This document shows, piece after piece, positions 17,689-26,979 of a stretch of DNA of 64,000 nucleotides. The translations under genes and the position numbers were made by a program. Source of the stretch: Pseudohaliea rubra DSM 19751 (GTDB lineage Bacteria > Pseudomonadota > Gammaproteobacteria > Pseudomonadales > Halieaceae); NCBI RefSeq assembly GCF_000764025.1, contig NZ_KN234754.1, positions 1-64,000 on the forward strand. The letters are read 5' to 3'. Under the pieces are notes generated by a model that saw nothing but the letters and a program-made list of their open reading frames with translations, did no database searches and was not told the origin of the DNA. Within the stretch, counting starts at the first letter, position 1. The number at the start of each line of letters is the position of its first letter.

Positions 17689-17810
17689 GGCTACCACCCT
17701 TCCTTGCTGTCGGGCTCACGGTTGCATCTAGGCTGCGCCGGGTCTGTTAAGGAAAAAGGGCGGAATTCTGAAATTTTTGTGACCATTCCCAACCGGCTCG
17801 GGAGCGTCCA

Positions 17811-17828
17811 CTGTCATGGAAACGTCAC
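17811..17828 (+). promoter_or_regulatory. Probable Pho box upstream of TonB receptor unit
   Basis: CTGTCAT-GGAA-ACGTCAC matches the PhoB site architecture: two 7-base direct repeats separated by 4 bases. The first half is perfect against CTGTCAT, the second matches 5 of 7. AT-rich sequence with hexamers resembling -10 elements follows (17829-17852). It points toward the plus-strand unit starting at 17936 or 18091. It lies in the 402-base stretch 17689-18090, which otherwise holds only the 52-codon ORF described separately. No comparable site points toward the minus-strand OlsF operon. Confidence 0.55.
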
Positions 17829-17935
17829 ATTTGAATAACAATTTGGTAATAAACCCTCCCTAGGATGTCCTACATCCCGGTCCGTCAGCGCAGTCAAGCC
17901 GACGGGCTAATGTTTACGTTGCGATAAGGTTGTGG

Positions 17936-18094
17936 ATGCGCCGAGAACGCATTGTTGCGCCAAGCGAGGTCGTCCCTGATAGCAGCGGCGCCGATGTTGG
18001 CGAGCGCGCGCGTATCGATGAGGCCTTCCTGGGCTTGTTCGCCAGTTCAGCCACGCTTTTCCCGCCACAGACTCTGATGTCGAGGTTGCAATGA
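17936..18094 (+). CDS. Possible 52-aa coupled upstream ORF of TonB receptor
   Basis: An ATG at 17936, with AAGG about 7 bases upstream, opens a 52-codon frame starting MRRERIVAPSEVV and ending LMSRLQ, whose TGA overlaps the receptor ATG in an ATGA junction. The overlap is what a translationally coupled or leader ORF would show. No homology is recognised, and the peptide has no signal sequence. It may equally be a chance frame in the receptor leader. Confidence 0.3.
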   Translation: MRRERIVAPSEVVPDSSGADVGERARIDEAFLGLFASSATLFPPQTLMSRLQ

Positions 18095-21000
18095 CCCAGC
18101 CTTTTACCGGCCGCCGCATGCTGGCTCTCTTCGTTTCCGCCCTGGTATCGCAGGGCGTCATCGCGGAAAACGAGCTTCTGCTCTATGTATTTGACGAGGG
18201 CAGGCCGGTCGACGGTGCCGAGGTGCTGATCGATAACGAGTTCGTCGGTAAGACGCGGCAGGATGGGTCGTTGTTCGCTGATCTGGACGAGACGGGCCAG
18301 CGTGTGGTCACCATCACCGCGCCCGATGGAGAGGTCCAGCGGGCACGTTTTGCAGCCGGTTCTGGCCAGCTGGTGGATCTCGTCGTGGACCTTGCCGGTG
18401 AGGATGATGAGGCGATTTCCGAGGTGTACTCGCGCGCCGAGTCCGCTGCGGACCGGCGCGATGCGCCAACCGGGCAATTGCAGATTTCTGTCCGTAGAGA
18501 CGGTGGGCCCGTTGCCAACCAGCTGGTCGTGATTTCCGGGGGGCAGGGGGGTATATCGACAAACGCCGAGGGTCTTGCCGTCAAGGACCTGCCCCGGGGT
18601 ATCTATACCGTGTCGACGGGCGAGGTGTCGCGAGAGGTGCGTGTCGCCGGGGGTCTTCTGCGTGGGGTGCGTCTGCAGCTGCCCGGCGATGACGATGCCG
18701 TAACCGTGTCCATGCCCCAAATCGAAGAAGTACTGGTCATGGGTGTCTTCGACCCCGGTGGTTTCGAAGAATCGGAGCGTGATACCAACCTCATCGTGGA
18801 TACCCTCGGCTTCGAAGAACTCGCCCGCTTCGGTGACTCGGATGTCGCCGCATCGGTGGTCCGGGTCCCCGGGGTGGCTGTGCAGGACGACAAATATGTG
18901 TTCATCCGGGGTCTGGGTGGGCGCTACGTGACCAGTACGCTGAACAACTCCACCATGCCGTCGACCAACCCCAGCAAGCGCACCGTGCCGCTGGATCTGT
19001 TTCCGTCCAACTTCGTCAACCAGCTGGATATCAAGAAGACCTTCCTGCCCTTCATGCCCGGTGAGTCCACCGGCGGCAACCTTGTGATCAATACCAAGAC
19101 CTTCCCGGACGAGCGCGCGGGCAGCATCTCGGCATCGCTGGGCTACGTGACGGATCTCACAGGCCAGACCGTGGGCGTTGATCCGGCATCCGGCGGCTTT
19201 GACTGGCTCGGCTGGGACGACGGAGAACGCAAGGAAAACATTGCAGTATCCACCATTGGCGACATCGTGCAGGACGGTGGAGAATTCGTCGACGAGGCGG
19301 GCAACAGCTTCGTGCTGGATCGCGGGGTGCTGCGGGAACTACAGCGGACCGCGGGAATCCTGCTGGCGGACGACTGGGATCTGAAATTCGAAGATACAAC
19401 GCCCGATGTCGGCTTCGGTATCAACTACGGTGATCTGTTCTACCTGGGCGACGGCGAGCTCGGTTTCTATGCGGCGGTGAATTATTCCAACACCTGGTCG
19501 CAGCGCGCCAACGGCGTCCGGCGCACTTTCAGCGCGGCGGGTAATATTGCCGACGATCAGCTCTACGAAGCCCACTCCAACAATATCGACCTTTCCGGCC
19601 TGCTGTCTGTGGGTTACAACGTCGGCAACCACACCTTCGAATGGAATAATGTCGCTTCCCGCTCCACAGAGAGTTTTGTCGAGCGGTCCGTAGGGCTGGA
19701 GGGCGACGAATTCCGTTCTGTCTACCAGGCCACCAGCCAGTGGGAGGAGCGGCAGTTCCTCTCTTCCCAGCTTGTGGGTTCGCATTTCCTGACCGACGAC
19801 GGTTCAGTGCTTGGCGAGTGGCAGGTGACCGCGAGTCAGGCGCGGCGCTATGTGCCCGGGCGCACCGATGTGCGCTTTAACGCGGAGGCGAACCTCACGG
19901 ACCCGACGGCGCTCCGCGAGGCCTATGACTTTTCGGCACCCAATGATGCGCAAGCCGACATTCTCGACGGCTTCTTCTTTTCGTCCGGTGGCAGTTCCAA
20001 GCGCTACGACGATCTGACTGATGATAATTTCGACGGGTCCTTCGATATCACCTGGGATTTGCTCGACGACGGCGCGAGTTACTCTCAGCTTCGTTTCGGC
20101 GCGCAGATGATCTACCGGGAGCGTGATGCGGAGAGCGCGACCTACGGCTTCTTCAACAACGGCGCCAACGCGCAGTTGAGCCGGTCGCCCAACGTGCTGG
20201 TGTCTGACAATATCTTCGTCTGCGGCGAGGGTCCCGGTACTGTCCCCTGTGACCCGGTGGAAGACGGTGACAGCGTGCTGCCGCCGGTGGGCGGTGTGCA
20301 GAACAACCCCACGACGGGCTTTCTGTTCCAGGTTCGTACGCAGGTGTCTGACGAATACGAAGCGACGCTGGACTACAACAGCGTCTATGCGATGTACGAC
20401 CACACCTTCAACGGGGTCTGGCAGGTCATAGCCGGGGCCCGCTACGAGGAATACGAACAGGTGACCGACACCTTCGACCTCACCACCGGTGCGCCGGTGC
20501 AGGGGGTAGTGGATGAGGGCAGTCTCCTCCCTGCTCTGGGCATCAACTGGTTCTATACGGACAATCAGCAACTCAGGTTTGCCGTCTCGCAGACGGTCGC
20601 GCGGCCGGACTTCAAGGAGGCGTCCAATGCCGTCTTCTTCGACAACGAATTCAACGTGCGGGTACGGGGTAATCCCAACCTGCAGGTCTCCGACATCTTC
20701 AATGCGGACCTGCGCTGGGAGTGGTACTTCGGTGATAACGACAAGGACAGCCTGTCCGCCGCCATTTTCTACAAGGAAATGGACGACCCCATCGAGCGCG
20801 TCAATCAGGCGGCATCGGGTACCGCTGCTAATTCCCGGACCTTCCAGAACGCCGATTCCGCTGAGCTGTACGGGCTGGAGGTCGAGGGTCGCAGGGAGTT
20901 TGTGCTCACCGAGGATTACAACAACCTGTTGTTTATTGCTTTCAATGCCGCCTACATCGAATCAGAGACAACACTGCTCAATGGCGATACAAGGGCTTTG

Positions 21001-21318
21001 CAGGGGCAGCCTGAGTACACGGCCAACATCGTGCTCGGCTACGACAACTTCCCGGGAGGCCATCAGCTGACGCTGCTGTACAACCACAACGGCGAATCCA
21101 TTGCCGATGTCGGCATCCTCGGCCTCCCTGACGTTGTACTGGAGGCCCGTGGCGAGCTGAACCTCGTCTATCGCTATGAAATCTCCGAGGCAGCAACCTT
21201 GCGCGCGCGCGTAGAAAACCTGCTGGACCAGGAGGTGGAGTACACGCAAAACAGCCAGGTTTTCCAGAGCTATGACAAGGGCGCCACCTTTCAGCTCAGT
21301 TTGACCTGGGACTTTTGA
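18091..21318 (+). CDS. TonB-dependent outer-membrane receptor with carboxypeptidase-regulatory-like N-terminus
   Basis: The 1075-residue protein has a signal peptide (MTQPFTGRRMLALFVSALVS, cleavage near VIA-EN), two Ig-like carboxypeptidase-regulatory modules (about 28-75 and 128-185), a plug domain (about 215-340: VRVPGVAVQDDKYVFIRGLG, FMPGESTGGNLVINTKTFP) and a C-terminal 22-strand-type barrel ending in phenylalanine (FQLSLTWDF). It would import a ligand across the outer membrane using TonB energy. No clear TonB box was found. GAGG lies 5 bases before the ATG. The lipoprotein gene 59 bases downstream is very likely its partner. A Pho-box-like site upstream suggests phosphate control, so a phosphorus-containing ligand is possible but unproven. 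Confidence 0.92.
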   Translation: MTQPFTGRRMLALFVSALVSQGVIAENELLLYVFDEGRPVDGAEVLIDNEFVGKTRQDGSLFADLDETGQRVVTITAPDGEVQRARFAAGSGQLVDLVVDLAGEDDEAISEVYSRAESAADRRDAPTGQLQISVRRDGGPVANQLVVISGGQGGISTNAEGLAVKDLPRGIYTVSTGEVSREVRVAGGLLRGVRLQLPGDDDAVTVSMPQIEEVLVMGVFDPGGFEESERDTNLIVDTLGFEELARFGDSDVAASVVRVPGVAVQDDKYVFIRGLGGRYVTSTLNNSTMPSTNPSKRTVPLDLFPSNFVNQLDIKKTFLPFMPGESTGGNLVINTKTFPDERAGSISASLGYVTDLTGQTVGVDPASGGFDWLGWDDGERKENIAVSTIGDIVQDGGEFVDEAGNSFVLDRGVLRELQRTAGILLADDWDLKFEDTTPDVGFGINYGDLFYLGDGELGFYAAVNYSNTWSQRANGVRRTFSAAGNIADDQLYEAHSNNIDLSGLLSVGYNVGNHTFEWNNVASRSTESFVERSVGLEGDEFRSVYQATSQWEERQFLSSQLVGSHFLTDDGSVLGEWQVTASQARRYVPGRTDVRFNAEANLTDPTALREAYDFSAPNDAQADILDGFFFSSGGSSKRYDDLTDDNFDGSFDITWDLLDDGASYSQLRFGAQMIYRERDAESATYGFFNNGANAQLSRSPNVLVSDNIFVCGEGPGTVPCDPVEDGDSVLPPVGGVQNNPTTGFLFQVRTQVSDEYEATLDYNSVYAMYDHTFNGVWQVIAGARYEEYEQVTDTFDLTTGAPVQGVVDEGSLLPALGINWFYTDNQQLRFAVSQTVARPDFKEASNAVFFDNEFNVRVRGNPNLQVSDIFNADLRWEWYFGDNDKDSLSAAIFYKEMDDPIERVNQAASGTAANSRTFQNADSAELYGLEVEGRREFVLTEDYNNLLFIAFNAAYIESETTLLNGDTRALQGQPEYTANIVLGYDNFPGGHQLTLLYNHNGESIADVGILGLPDVVLEARGELNLVYRYEISEAATLRARVENLLDQEVEYTQNSQVFQSYDKGATFQLSLTWDF

Positions 21319-21377
21319 TTCATGATTTGTAGTACCACAGACCCGCTGCGGTCTAAACACCACTAGGGAGTAAAGTG

Positions 21378-24224
21378 ATGAAAAAGCCGTTACTACTGGC
21401 TCTCCTGACCTCCGGGGCCCTGGTGGGCCTCGGGGGTTGTTCCGAGGGCGATGAGGCGACGATCAACATCGACGCGCCAACCACGGTGAACCCGCCGCCG
21501 ACCGAAGGGGGTGGCGATCCTGATCCTGCCCCCGAGCCCGGCCCTGAACCTGTTGATTGCCCCGAAGGCACGACGGAGTCCGCTGCCGGCGTCTGCCGTC
21601 TGAGCGGTACTTACCTGGAAGATCTGACGCTTGTCGCTGGCAACAGCTACGAGCTGGATGGACGGGTCAATATCGGTAACGGCAACTGCCTGCTGGCCGA
21701 CAGCTCCACCTGCGACAATGGTGACGCTCTGGTCAATGCGACGCTCACTATTGAGCCGGGTGTTAACATCCGCGGCCTGCCCTCCGACGACCCACTGACG
21801 GCCGCTGTGCTGCACGTTACCCGCGGCAGCCGCATCAATGCGGTCGGTACCGCTGCGGCACCGATCATATTCTCTTCGTCAGACCCGGATTTTTCTGGTC
21901 CCGGCGAGTGGGGCGGCGTGCAGATCAGCGGTTTCGCCCCGCACAACGCCTGTAACACGGAGCCCTGTAACGTCGATGGCGAGGGTGAGGCCGGCTTCAT
22001 CGGCGGCGACGACCCGGCTGACGACAGCGGGATCATGGAGTATGTGATCCTCGCCGAGAACGGCGTCGCCATCAACTCCGACGGTGACGAGATCAACGCG
22101 CTCAGCCTGAACGCGGTGGGTGCCGGCACGACTTTCGACTACATCCAGATCTTCGACACGACGGATGATGGCGTCGAGTTTTACGGCGGCACGGCGAACA
22201 TGAAGCACCTGGTGGTCGCCAACGCCAACGACGACTCCGTCGACTGGGACGAAGGCTTCCAGGGCAGCCTGCAGTATGTGCTCGTGCGCCAGCACGGCGA
22301 AGGCAGCGGTGAAGCCTTCGAGATGGACACGGAAGGCACCCTCGAGTGGCTGTCGAAGCCCACGCTGGTGAACACGACGATCATCGCCGACAAGCAGGCT
22401 GATGACTCGCCCTTTATCATGCGCTTCAAGGACAGCTCCGGCGGCTTCTTCCACAACACGGTGGTAACCGTTGCCGGTGATGCGACCGGGTTCTTCGACG
22501 AGTGTGCGCGTATCGAGGACGGTGCCGAGGCTAACATCAACAGTTCGCTGGTGTTCAACAACTGGATCCAGGACTGCTCCAACACGTCCGGCGCCGGTGG
22601 CACGCTGTCCAACGAGCCCTCTATCGACAATGCCTCGGTTGTCGTTGCGGCGGCACAGCTTGACGACATCCTGGCGTCGCAGGCGTCGGCGGCCTCCGGC
22701 CTGGACCCGATCGACTGGTCTGCGATCGAGGCCAGCTTCGATCTGCCGAGCACGGCCAACGGCGACCCGATCGACTTCGACGCCTCGTTCTTCGACGCCA
22801 CTACCTTCATGGGTGCGGTCAATCCGGACGGGTCCGACCCCTGGTGGGCCGGCTGGACGCTCGACTTCGGAGCAGGGAATGCACTTCCCGAGCCGATCGA
22901 GGGCTGTCCGGAAGGTACGGAAGAGGTCGAAGCCAACGTCTGTCGCCTGAGCGGGACCTACACCACCGACCTGACGCTGAGCGCCGGCAATGTCTACCAG
23001 CTTGACGGCCGGGTGAACATCGGTAACGGCAACTGCCTGCTGGAGTCGGCCGAAACCTGCCAGGGCGGCGATGCGCTGGTCAGGGCGACGCTCACGATCC
23101 AGCCCGGCGTGTCAGTGGTTGGCCTGCCCTCCGATGATCCGCTGACCGCATCGGTACTTCACGTAACTCGTGGCAGCAAGATCAATGCCATCGGTACGGC
23201 GGCGGCACCGATCGTCTTCTCCTCGGCGGACAGCGATCTCGTGGGTCCCGGTGAATGGGGCGGCGTGCAGATCAGCGGTTTTGCGCCGCACAATGCCTGC
23301 GATACAGAGCCGTGCAACGTTGACGGTGAAGGCGAAGCCGGCTTTATCGGCGGTGACGACGCGGCGGACGACAGCGGCGTGATGAAGTACGTGATCCTTG
23401 CCGAGAACGGCGTCGCTATCAACTCTGACGGTGACGAGATCAACGCGCTCAGCTTGAATGCGGTCGGCTCCGGCACGGAGTTCGACTTCATCCAGATCTA
23501 CGAGACGACCGATGACGGTGTGGAGTTCTACGGGGGCACCGCCAACATGCGGCACCTCGTGGTGGCGAACGCCAACGATGACTCCGTCGACTGGGACGAG
23601 GGCTTCCAGGGCAACCTGCAGTACGTGCTGGTCAAGCAGAGCGGTAACGGCAGCGGCGAAGCCTTTGAGATGGACACCGAGGGCACCCTCGAGTGGCTGT
23701 CCAAGCCGACGCTCGTCAACACCACGATCATCGCTGACAAGCAGGCTGACGATTCGCCCTTCATCATGCGCTTCAAGGACAGCTCCGCTGGTTTCTTCCA
23801 CAATGTGGTAATCACCGTGGCCGACGATGCGACCGGCACCTTTGACGAGTGTGCGCGGATCGAAGACGGGGCCGAAGCCAACATCAACGTTGCGCTGGTG
23901 TTCAACAACTGGGTTCAGGACTGCGCCAACGAGTCCGGCGCCGGCGGCACGCTGTCGAACGAGCCGTCGGTGGGCAACTCGTCCATCGTGGTCGAGGCGG
24001 CTCAGCTCGATGACATCCTGGCCTCTCAGGCTGCGGCCGCGACCGGGCTGGCGCCGATCGACTTCGAGGCGATCGGTAATGCCTACGCGCTGCCGAGCAC
24101 GGCCAGCGGTGATCCGCAGGACTTTGACGCGAGCTTCTTTGACGACACCACGTTCAGTGGCGCTGTGAACCCCGATGGTTCCGACCCCTGGTGGGCTGGC
24201 TGGACGATCGAGGGCTCGCTCTGA
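21378..24224 (+). CDS. Outer-membrane lipoprotein with two tandem beta-helix-like domains
   Basis: The 948-residue protein has a lipoprotein signal ending LVGLGGC-S (lipid on Cys21; Ser at +2 favours the outer membrane), a Pro/Glu-rich linker, then two ~449-residue copies of one domain. Each copy begins CPEGT, VCRLSGTY, has LDGRVNIGNGNCLL, LHVTRGS, GPGEWGGVQISGFAPHNAC, VDWDEGFQG and ADKQADDSPFIMRFKDSS, and ends PDGSDPWWAGWT. The repeated short strands and asparagine/glycine turns suggest a right-handed parallel beta-helix. It follows the TonB receptor and is probably its surface-exposed ligand-binding partner, analogous to SusD beside SusC but unrelated in sequence. The ATG at 21378 (second codon of the frame opened by GTG at 21375) has GGGAG 7 bases upstream. 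A rho-independent terminator follows. Confidence 0.85.
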   Translation: MKKPLLLALLTSGALVGLGGCSEGDEATINIDAPTTVNPPPTEGGGDPDPAPEPGPEPVDCPEGTTESAAGVCRLSGTYLEDLTLVAGNSYELDGRVNIGNGNCLLADSSTCDNGDALVNATLTIEPGVNIRGLPSDDPLTAAVLHVTRGSRINAVGTAAAPIIFSSSDPDFSGPGEWGGVQISGFAPHNACNTEPCNVDGEGEAGFIGGDDPADDSGIMEYVILAENGVAINSDGDEINALSLNAVGAGTTFDYIQIFDTTDDGVEFYGGTANMKHLVVANANDDSVDWDEGFQGSLQYVLVRQHGEGSGEAFEMDTEGTLEWLSKPTLVNTTIIADKQADDSPFIMRFKDSSGGFFHNTVVTVAGDATGFFDECARIEDGAEANINSSLVFNNWIQDCSNTSGAGGTLSNEPSIDNASVVVAAAQLDDILASQASAASGLDPIDWSAIEASFDLPSTANGDPIDFDASFFDATTFMGAVNPDGSDPWWAGWTLDFGAGNALPEPIEGCPEGTEEVEANVCRLSGTYTTDLTLSAGNVYQLDGRVNIGNGNCLLESAETCQGGDALVRATLTIQPGVSVVGLPSDDPLTASVLHVTRGSKINAIGTAAAPIVFSSADSDLVGPGEWGGVQISGFAPHNACDTEPCNVDGEGEAGFIGGDDAADDSGVMKYVILAENGVAINSDGDEINALSLNAVGSGTEFDFIQIYETTDDGVEFYGGTANMRHLVVANANDDSVDWDEGFQGNLQYVLVKQSGNGSGEAFEMDTEGTLEWLSKPTLVNTTIIADKQADDSPFIMRFKDSSAGFFHNVVITVADDATGTFDECARIEDGAEANINVALVFNNWVQDCANESGAGGTLSNEPSVGNSSIVVEAAQLDDILASQAAAATGLAPIDFEAIGNAYALPSTASGDPQDFDASFFDDTTFSGAVNPDGSDPWWAGWTIEGSL
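21558..24224 (+). repeat. Intragenic tandem duplication, period 1347 bases
   Basis: Two in-frame copies, 21558-22904 and 22905-24224, encode the two domains of the lipoprotein. The nucleotide sequences are also strongly alike, for example the regions encoding VNIGNGNCLL, EWGGVQISGFAPHNAC and TLEWLSKPTLVNTTIIADKQ are identical in protein and nearly so in DNA. This indicates a relatively recent duplication or continuing gene conversion. Confidence 0.9.
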
Positions 24225-24246
24225 CCTTGTCAGGGTGAAAGGCTTG

Positions 24247-24273
24247 AGGCGGCCTGCGGGCCGCCTTTTTTTC
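24247..24273 (+). terminator. Rho-independent terminator after the lipoprotein gene
   Basis: AGGCGGCC-TGCG-GGCCGCCT forms a perfect 8-bp stem with a 4-base loop, followed by a run of seven T. It lies 22 bases past the lipoprotein stop and before the ars operator, so it insulates the two transcription units. Confidence 0.92.
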
Positions 24274-24278
24274 TCATC

Positions 24279-24302
24279 ACATATGCTGTTATGCGCATAT
24301 GT
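24279..24302. promoter_or_regulatory. Candidate ArsR operator
   Basis: ACATATG-N10-CATATGT is an inverted repeat with perfect 7-base arms, centred about 40 bases upstream of the arsR start and directly after the preceding terminator. Its size and position fit an ArsR-family dimer site overlapping the ars promoter, giving arsenite-relieved autorepression. Confidence 0.65.
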
Positions 24303-24330
24303 TCAAGTCATCAGGGCGAGGGCCCGTTCC

Positions 24331-24681
24331 ATGAACACTCACCGATTTTTCCACTGCCTGGGAGAGCCCACGAGGCTGGGCGCGATGCTGTTGCTCCACC
24401 GCTGTGGTGCCTTGTGCGTCTGCGAATTGGCGGCCGCGCTTGCCGGGTCCCAGCCCAAGGTTTCACGGCATCTTGCCCAGTTGCGCCATTGCGAACTGCT
24501 GGCCGATGAGCGCCGGGGTCAGTGGGTCTACTATCGGCTGCACCCGGCTCTGCCGGCCTGGGTCCTGGCCATCCTGAAGGCAACCGCCACAGCGGAGGCG
24601 GATGCCATCGACCGCATGCAGGAGCGCCTGACGCCGGCGCTCCCCGGAGCCACGGGAAGGGAGGTGGACGCCTGTGCCTGA
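24331..24681 (+). CDS. arsR: ArsR family arsenite-responsive repressor
   Basis: The 116-residue winged-helix protein starts MNTHRFFHCLGEPTRLGAML and carries the arsenite-binding motif LCVCEL in the DNA-recognition helix region, the classic cysteine pair of type I ArsR sensors. KVSRHLAQLRHCELLADERR is the recognition helix and wing. ArsR represses the ars operon until arsenite binds the cysteines. The start at 24331 has GCGAGGG upstream. It overlaps arsC by 8 bases, and the palindrome at 24279-24302 is its likely operator. Confidence 0.93.
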   Translation: MNTHRFFHCLGEPTRLGAMLLLHRCGALCVCELAAALAGSQPKVSRHLAQLRHCELLADERRGQWVYYRLHPALPAWVLAILKATATAEADAIDRMQERLTPALPGATGREVDACA

Positions 24682-25165
24682 CACCGTGAAAACCCTGCTT
24701 TTCGTGTGCACGCACAACCGCTGCCGCAGCATTCTCTGTGAGGCGCTGACTAACCATCTCGCCGGTGGACGTTTGCGGGCTTTCAGCGCCGGCAGCCAGC
24801 CGGCGGGCGCGGTCCATCCAGAGACCCTGGCCCAGCTCGAAGCCCGGGGCATTGCCACGGCCGGCCTGAAGAGCCAGTCCTGGGAGGCCTTTGCGGACCT
24901 TGCCCCCGACGTGGTGGTGACCGTGTGCGACAGCGCCGCCGGCGAACAGTGCCCGCTGTGGATGGGCGCTACCGCGAAGGTCCATTGGGGGCTGCCGGAT
25001 CCGTCGAAGGTCCCCGGCCCGGGCCCCGAGCAGGATGCCGCTTTCGCCGCAGTTATCGCCACTATCGAGGGCCGGCTCCAGCACCTGCTGACCCGTGAGC
25101 CCGAGCACCTTGACCAGGCCGGCTTCGTCGAGGCGCTGGTATCATTGACAACGGAAGAGTACTGA
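24674..25165 (+). CDS. arsC: Arsenate reductase, thioredoxin-coupled low-MW phosphatase type
   Basis: The 163-residue protein has the C-x5-R loop of low-molecular-weight tyrosine phosphatases (C12-THNRC-R18-S) and the two resolving cysteines of the thioredoxin-linked ArsC class (C85 and C93 in TVCDSAAGEQC). It reduces arsenate to arsenite through a cysteine relay regenerated by thioredoxin. DPSKVPG matches the general-acid loop. The start is GTG, overlapping arsR. A 20-residue C-terminal extension (EHLDQAGFVEALVSLTTEEY) is longer than the Bacillus enzyme and of unknown role. Confidence 0.92.
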   Translation: MPDTVKTLLFVCTHNRCRSILCEALTNHLAGGRLRAFSAGSQPAGAVHPETLAQLEARGIATAGLKSQSWEAFADLAPDVVVTVCDSAAGEQCPLWMGATAKVHWGLPDPSKVPGPGPEQDAAFAAVIATIEGRLQHLLTREPEHLDQAGFVEALVSLTTEEY

Positions 25166-25168
25166 CGC

Positions 25169-26199
<1,031 letters not shown>

Positions 26200-26203
<4 letters not shown>

Positions 26204-26913
26204 ACAGCGAGCAGCCCAACATCCAGGTCGAGGCACTCCCGGCGATCGACCGGGAGCGGCTCTTCCCTGGCCCGCGCGCGGGGCATCCGCCGCGCTTTCT
26301 TCTGCTCTACGGCTCCCTGCGCGCCCGCTCTTTCAGCCGCCTTGCCCTCCTCGAAGCCGAGCGCATCCTGCGCCTGCTCGGCGCGGAGACCCGGGTCTTC
26401 AATCCGGCCGGGCTGCCCCTTCCCGATGGCGCCGGGGACGATCATCCCAAGGTGCAGGAGCTGCGCGAGCTGGCGACCTGGAGCGAGGGCATGGTCTGGA
26501 GCAGTCCGGAGCGCCACGGCGCCATGACCGGCATCATGAAGGCGCAGATCGACTGGATTCCCCTCAGCCTGGGGGCGGTGCGGCCGACCCAGGGCAAAAC
26601 GCTCGCGGTGATGCAGGTCTGCGGCGGGTCGCAGTCCTTCAACGCCGTGAACCAGCTGCGCATCCTGGGGCGCTGGATGCGCATGGTGACGATCCCGAAC
26701 CAGTCGTCGATCCCCAAGGCGTTTCTCGAGTTCGACGACGACGACCGGATGAAACCCTCGGCCTACTACAACCGTATCGTCGATGTCATGGAAGAGCTTA
26801 TGAAGTTCACGCTGCTGACCCGCGATGCCTCGGGGTATCTGACGGACCGCTATTCGGAGCGGGTCGAGAGCGCTGAGGCACTGGCCCGGCGCGTCAATCA
26901 GCGCAGCCTCTAG
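26200..26913 (+). CDS. arsH: ArsH NADPH-dependent FMN reductase
   Basis: The 237-residue flavoprotein shows the flavodoxin-like FMN loop [33 protein letters not shown], and [23 protein letters not shown], all characteristic of ArsH. ArsH oxidises trivalent methyl- and aryl-arsenicals to less toxic pentavalent forms using NADPH. It is the last gene of the arsR-arsC-acr3-arsH operon and overlaps acr3 by 4 bases. Confidence 0.94.
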
Positions 26914-26937
26914 GGGAGCGCGCCGACTGCGCGCCAC

Positions 26938-26979
26938 TGGTCGTGCGCCCCTAGTCGTGCAGCCCTGGTCGTGCGCCGC
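26938..26979. repeat. Three tandem copies of a 14-base repeat between arsH and CYP153
   Basis: TGGTCGTGCGCCCC, TAGTCGTGCAGCCC and TGGTCGTGCGCCGC follow one another without gaps between the convergent arsH and P450 genes. The P450 stop codon (26979-26981) starts at the last base of the third copy. No T-run hairpin is seen here, so the repeat may replace a normal terminator or be a recent slippage expansion. Confidence 0.6.

Noticed and set aside
17689-17810. Pho box pointing to the OlsF-PlcP operon
   Set aside because: The minus strand here shows only an isolated GTCAC; no double repeat with 4-base spacing exists in that direction.
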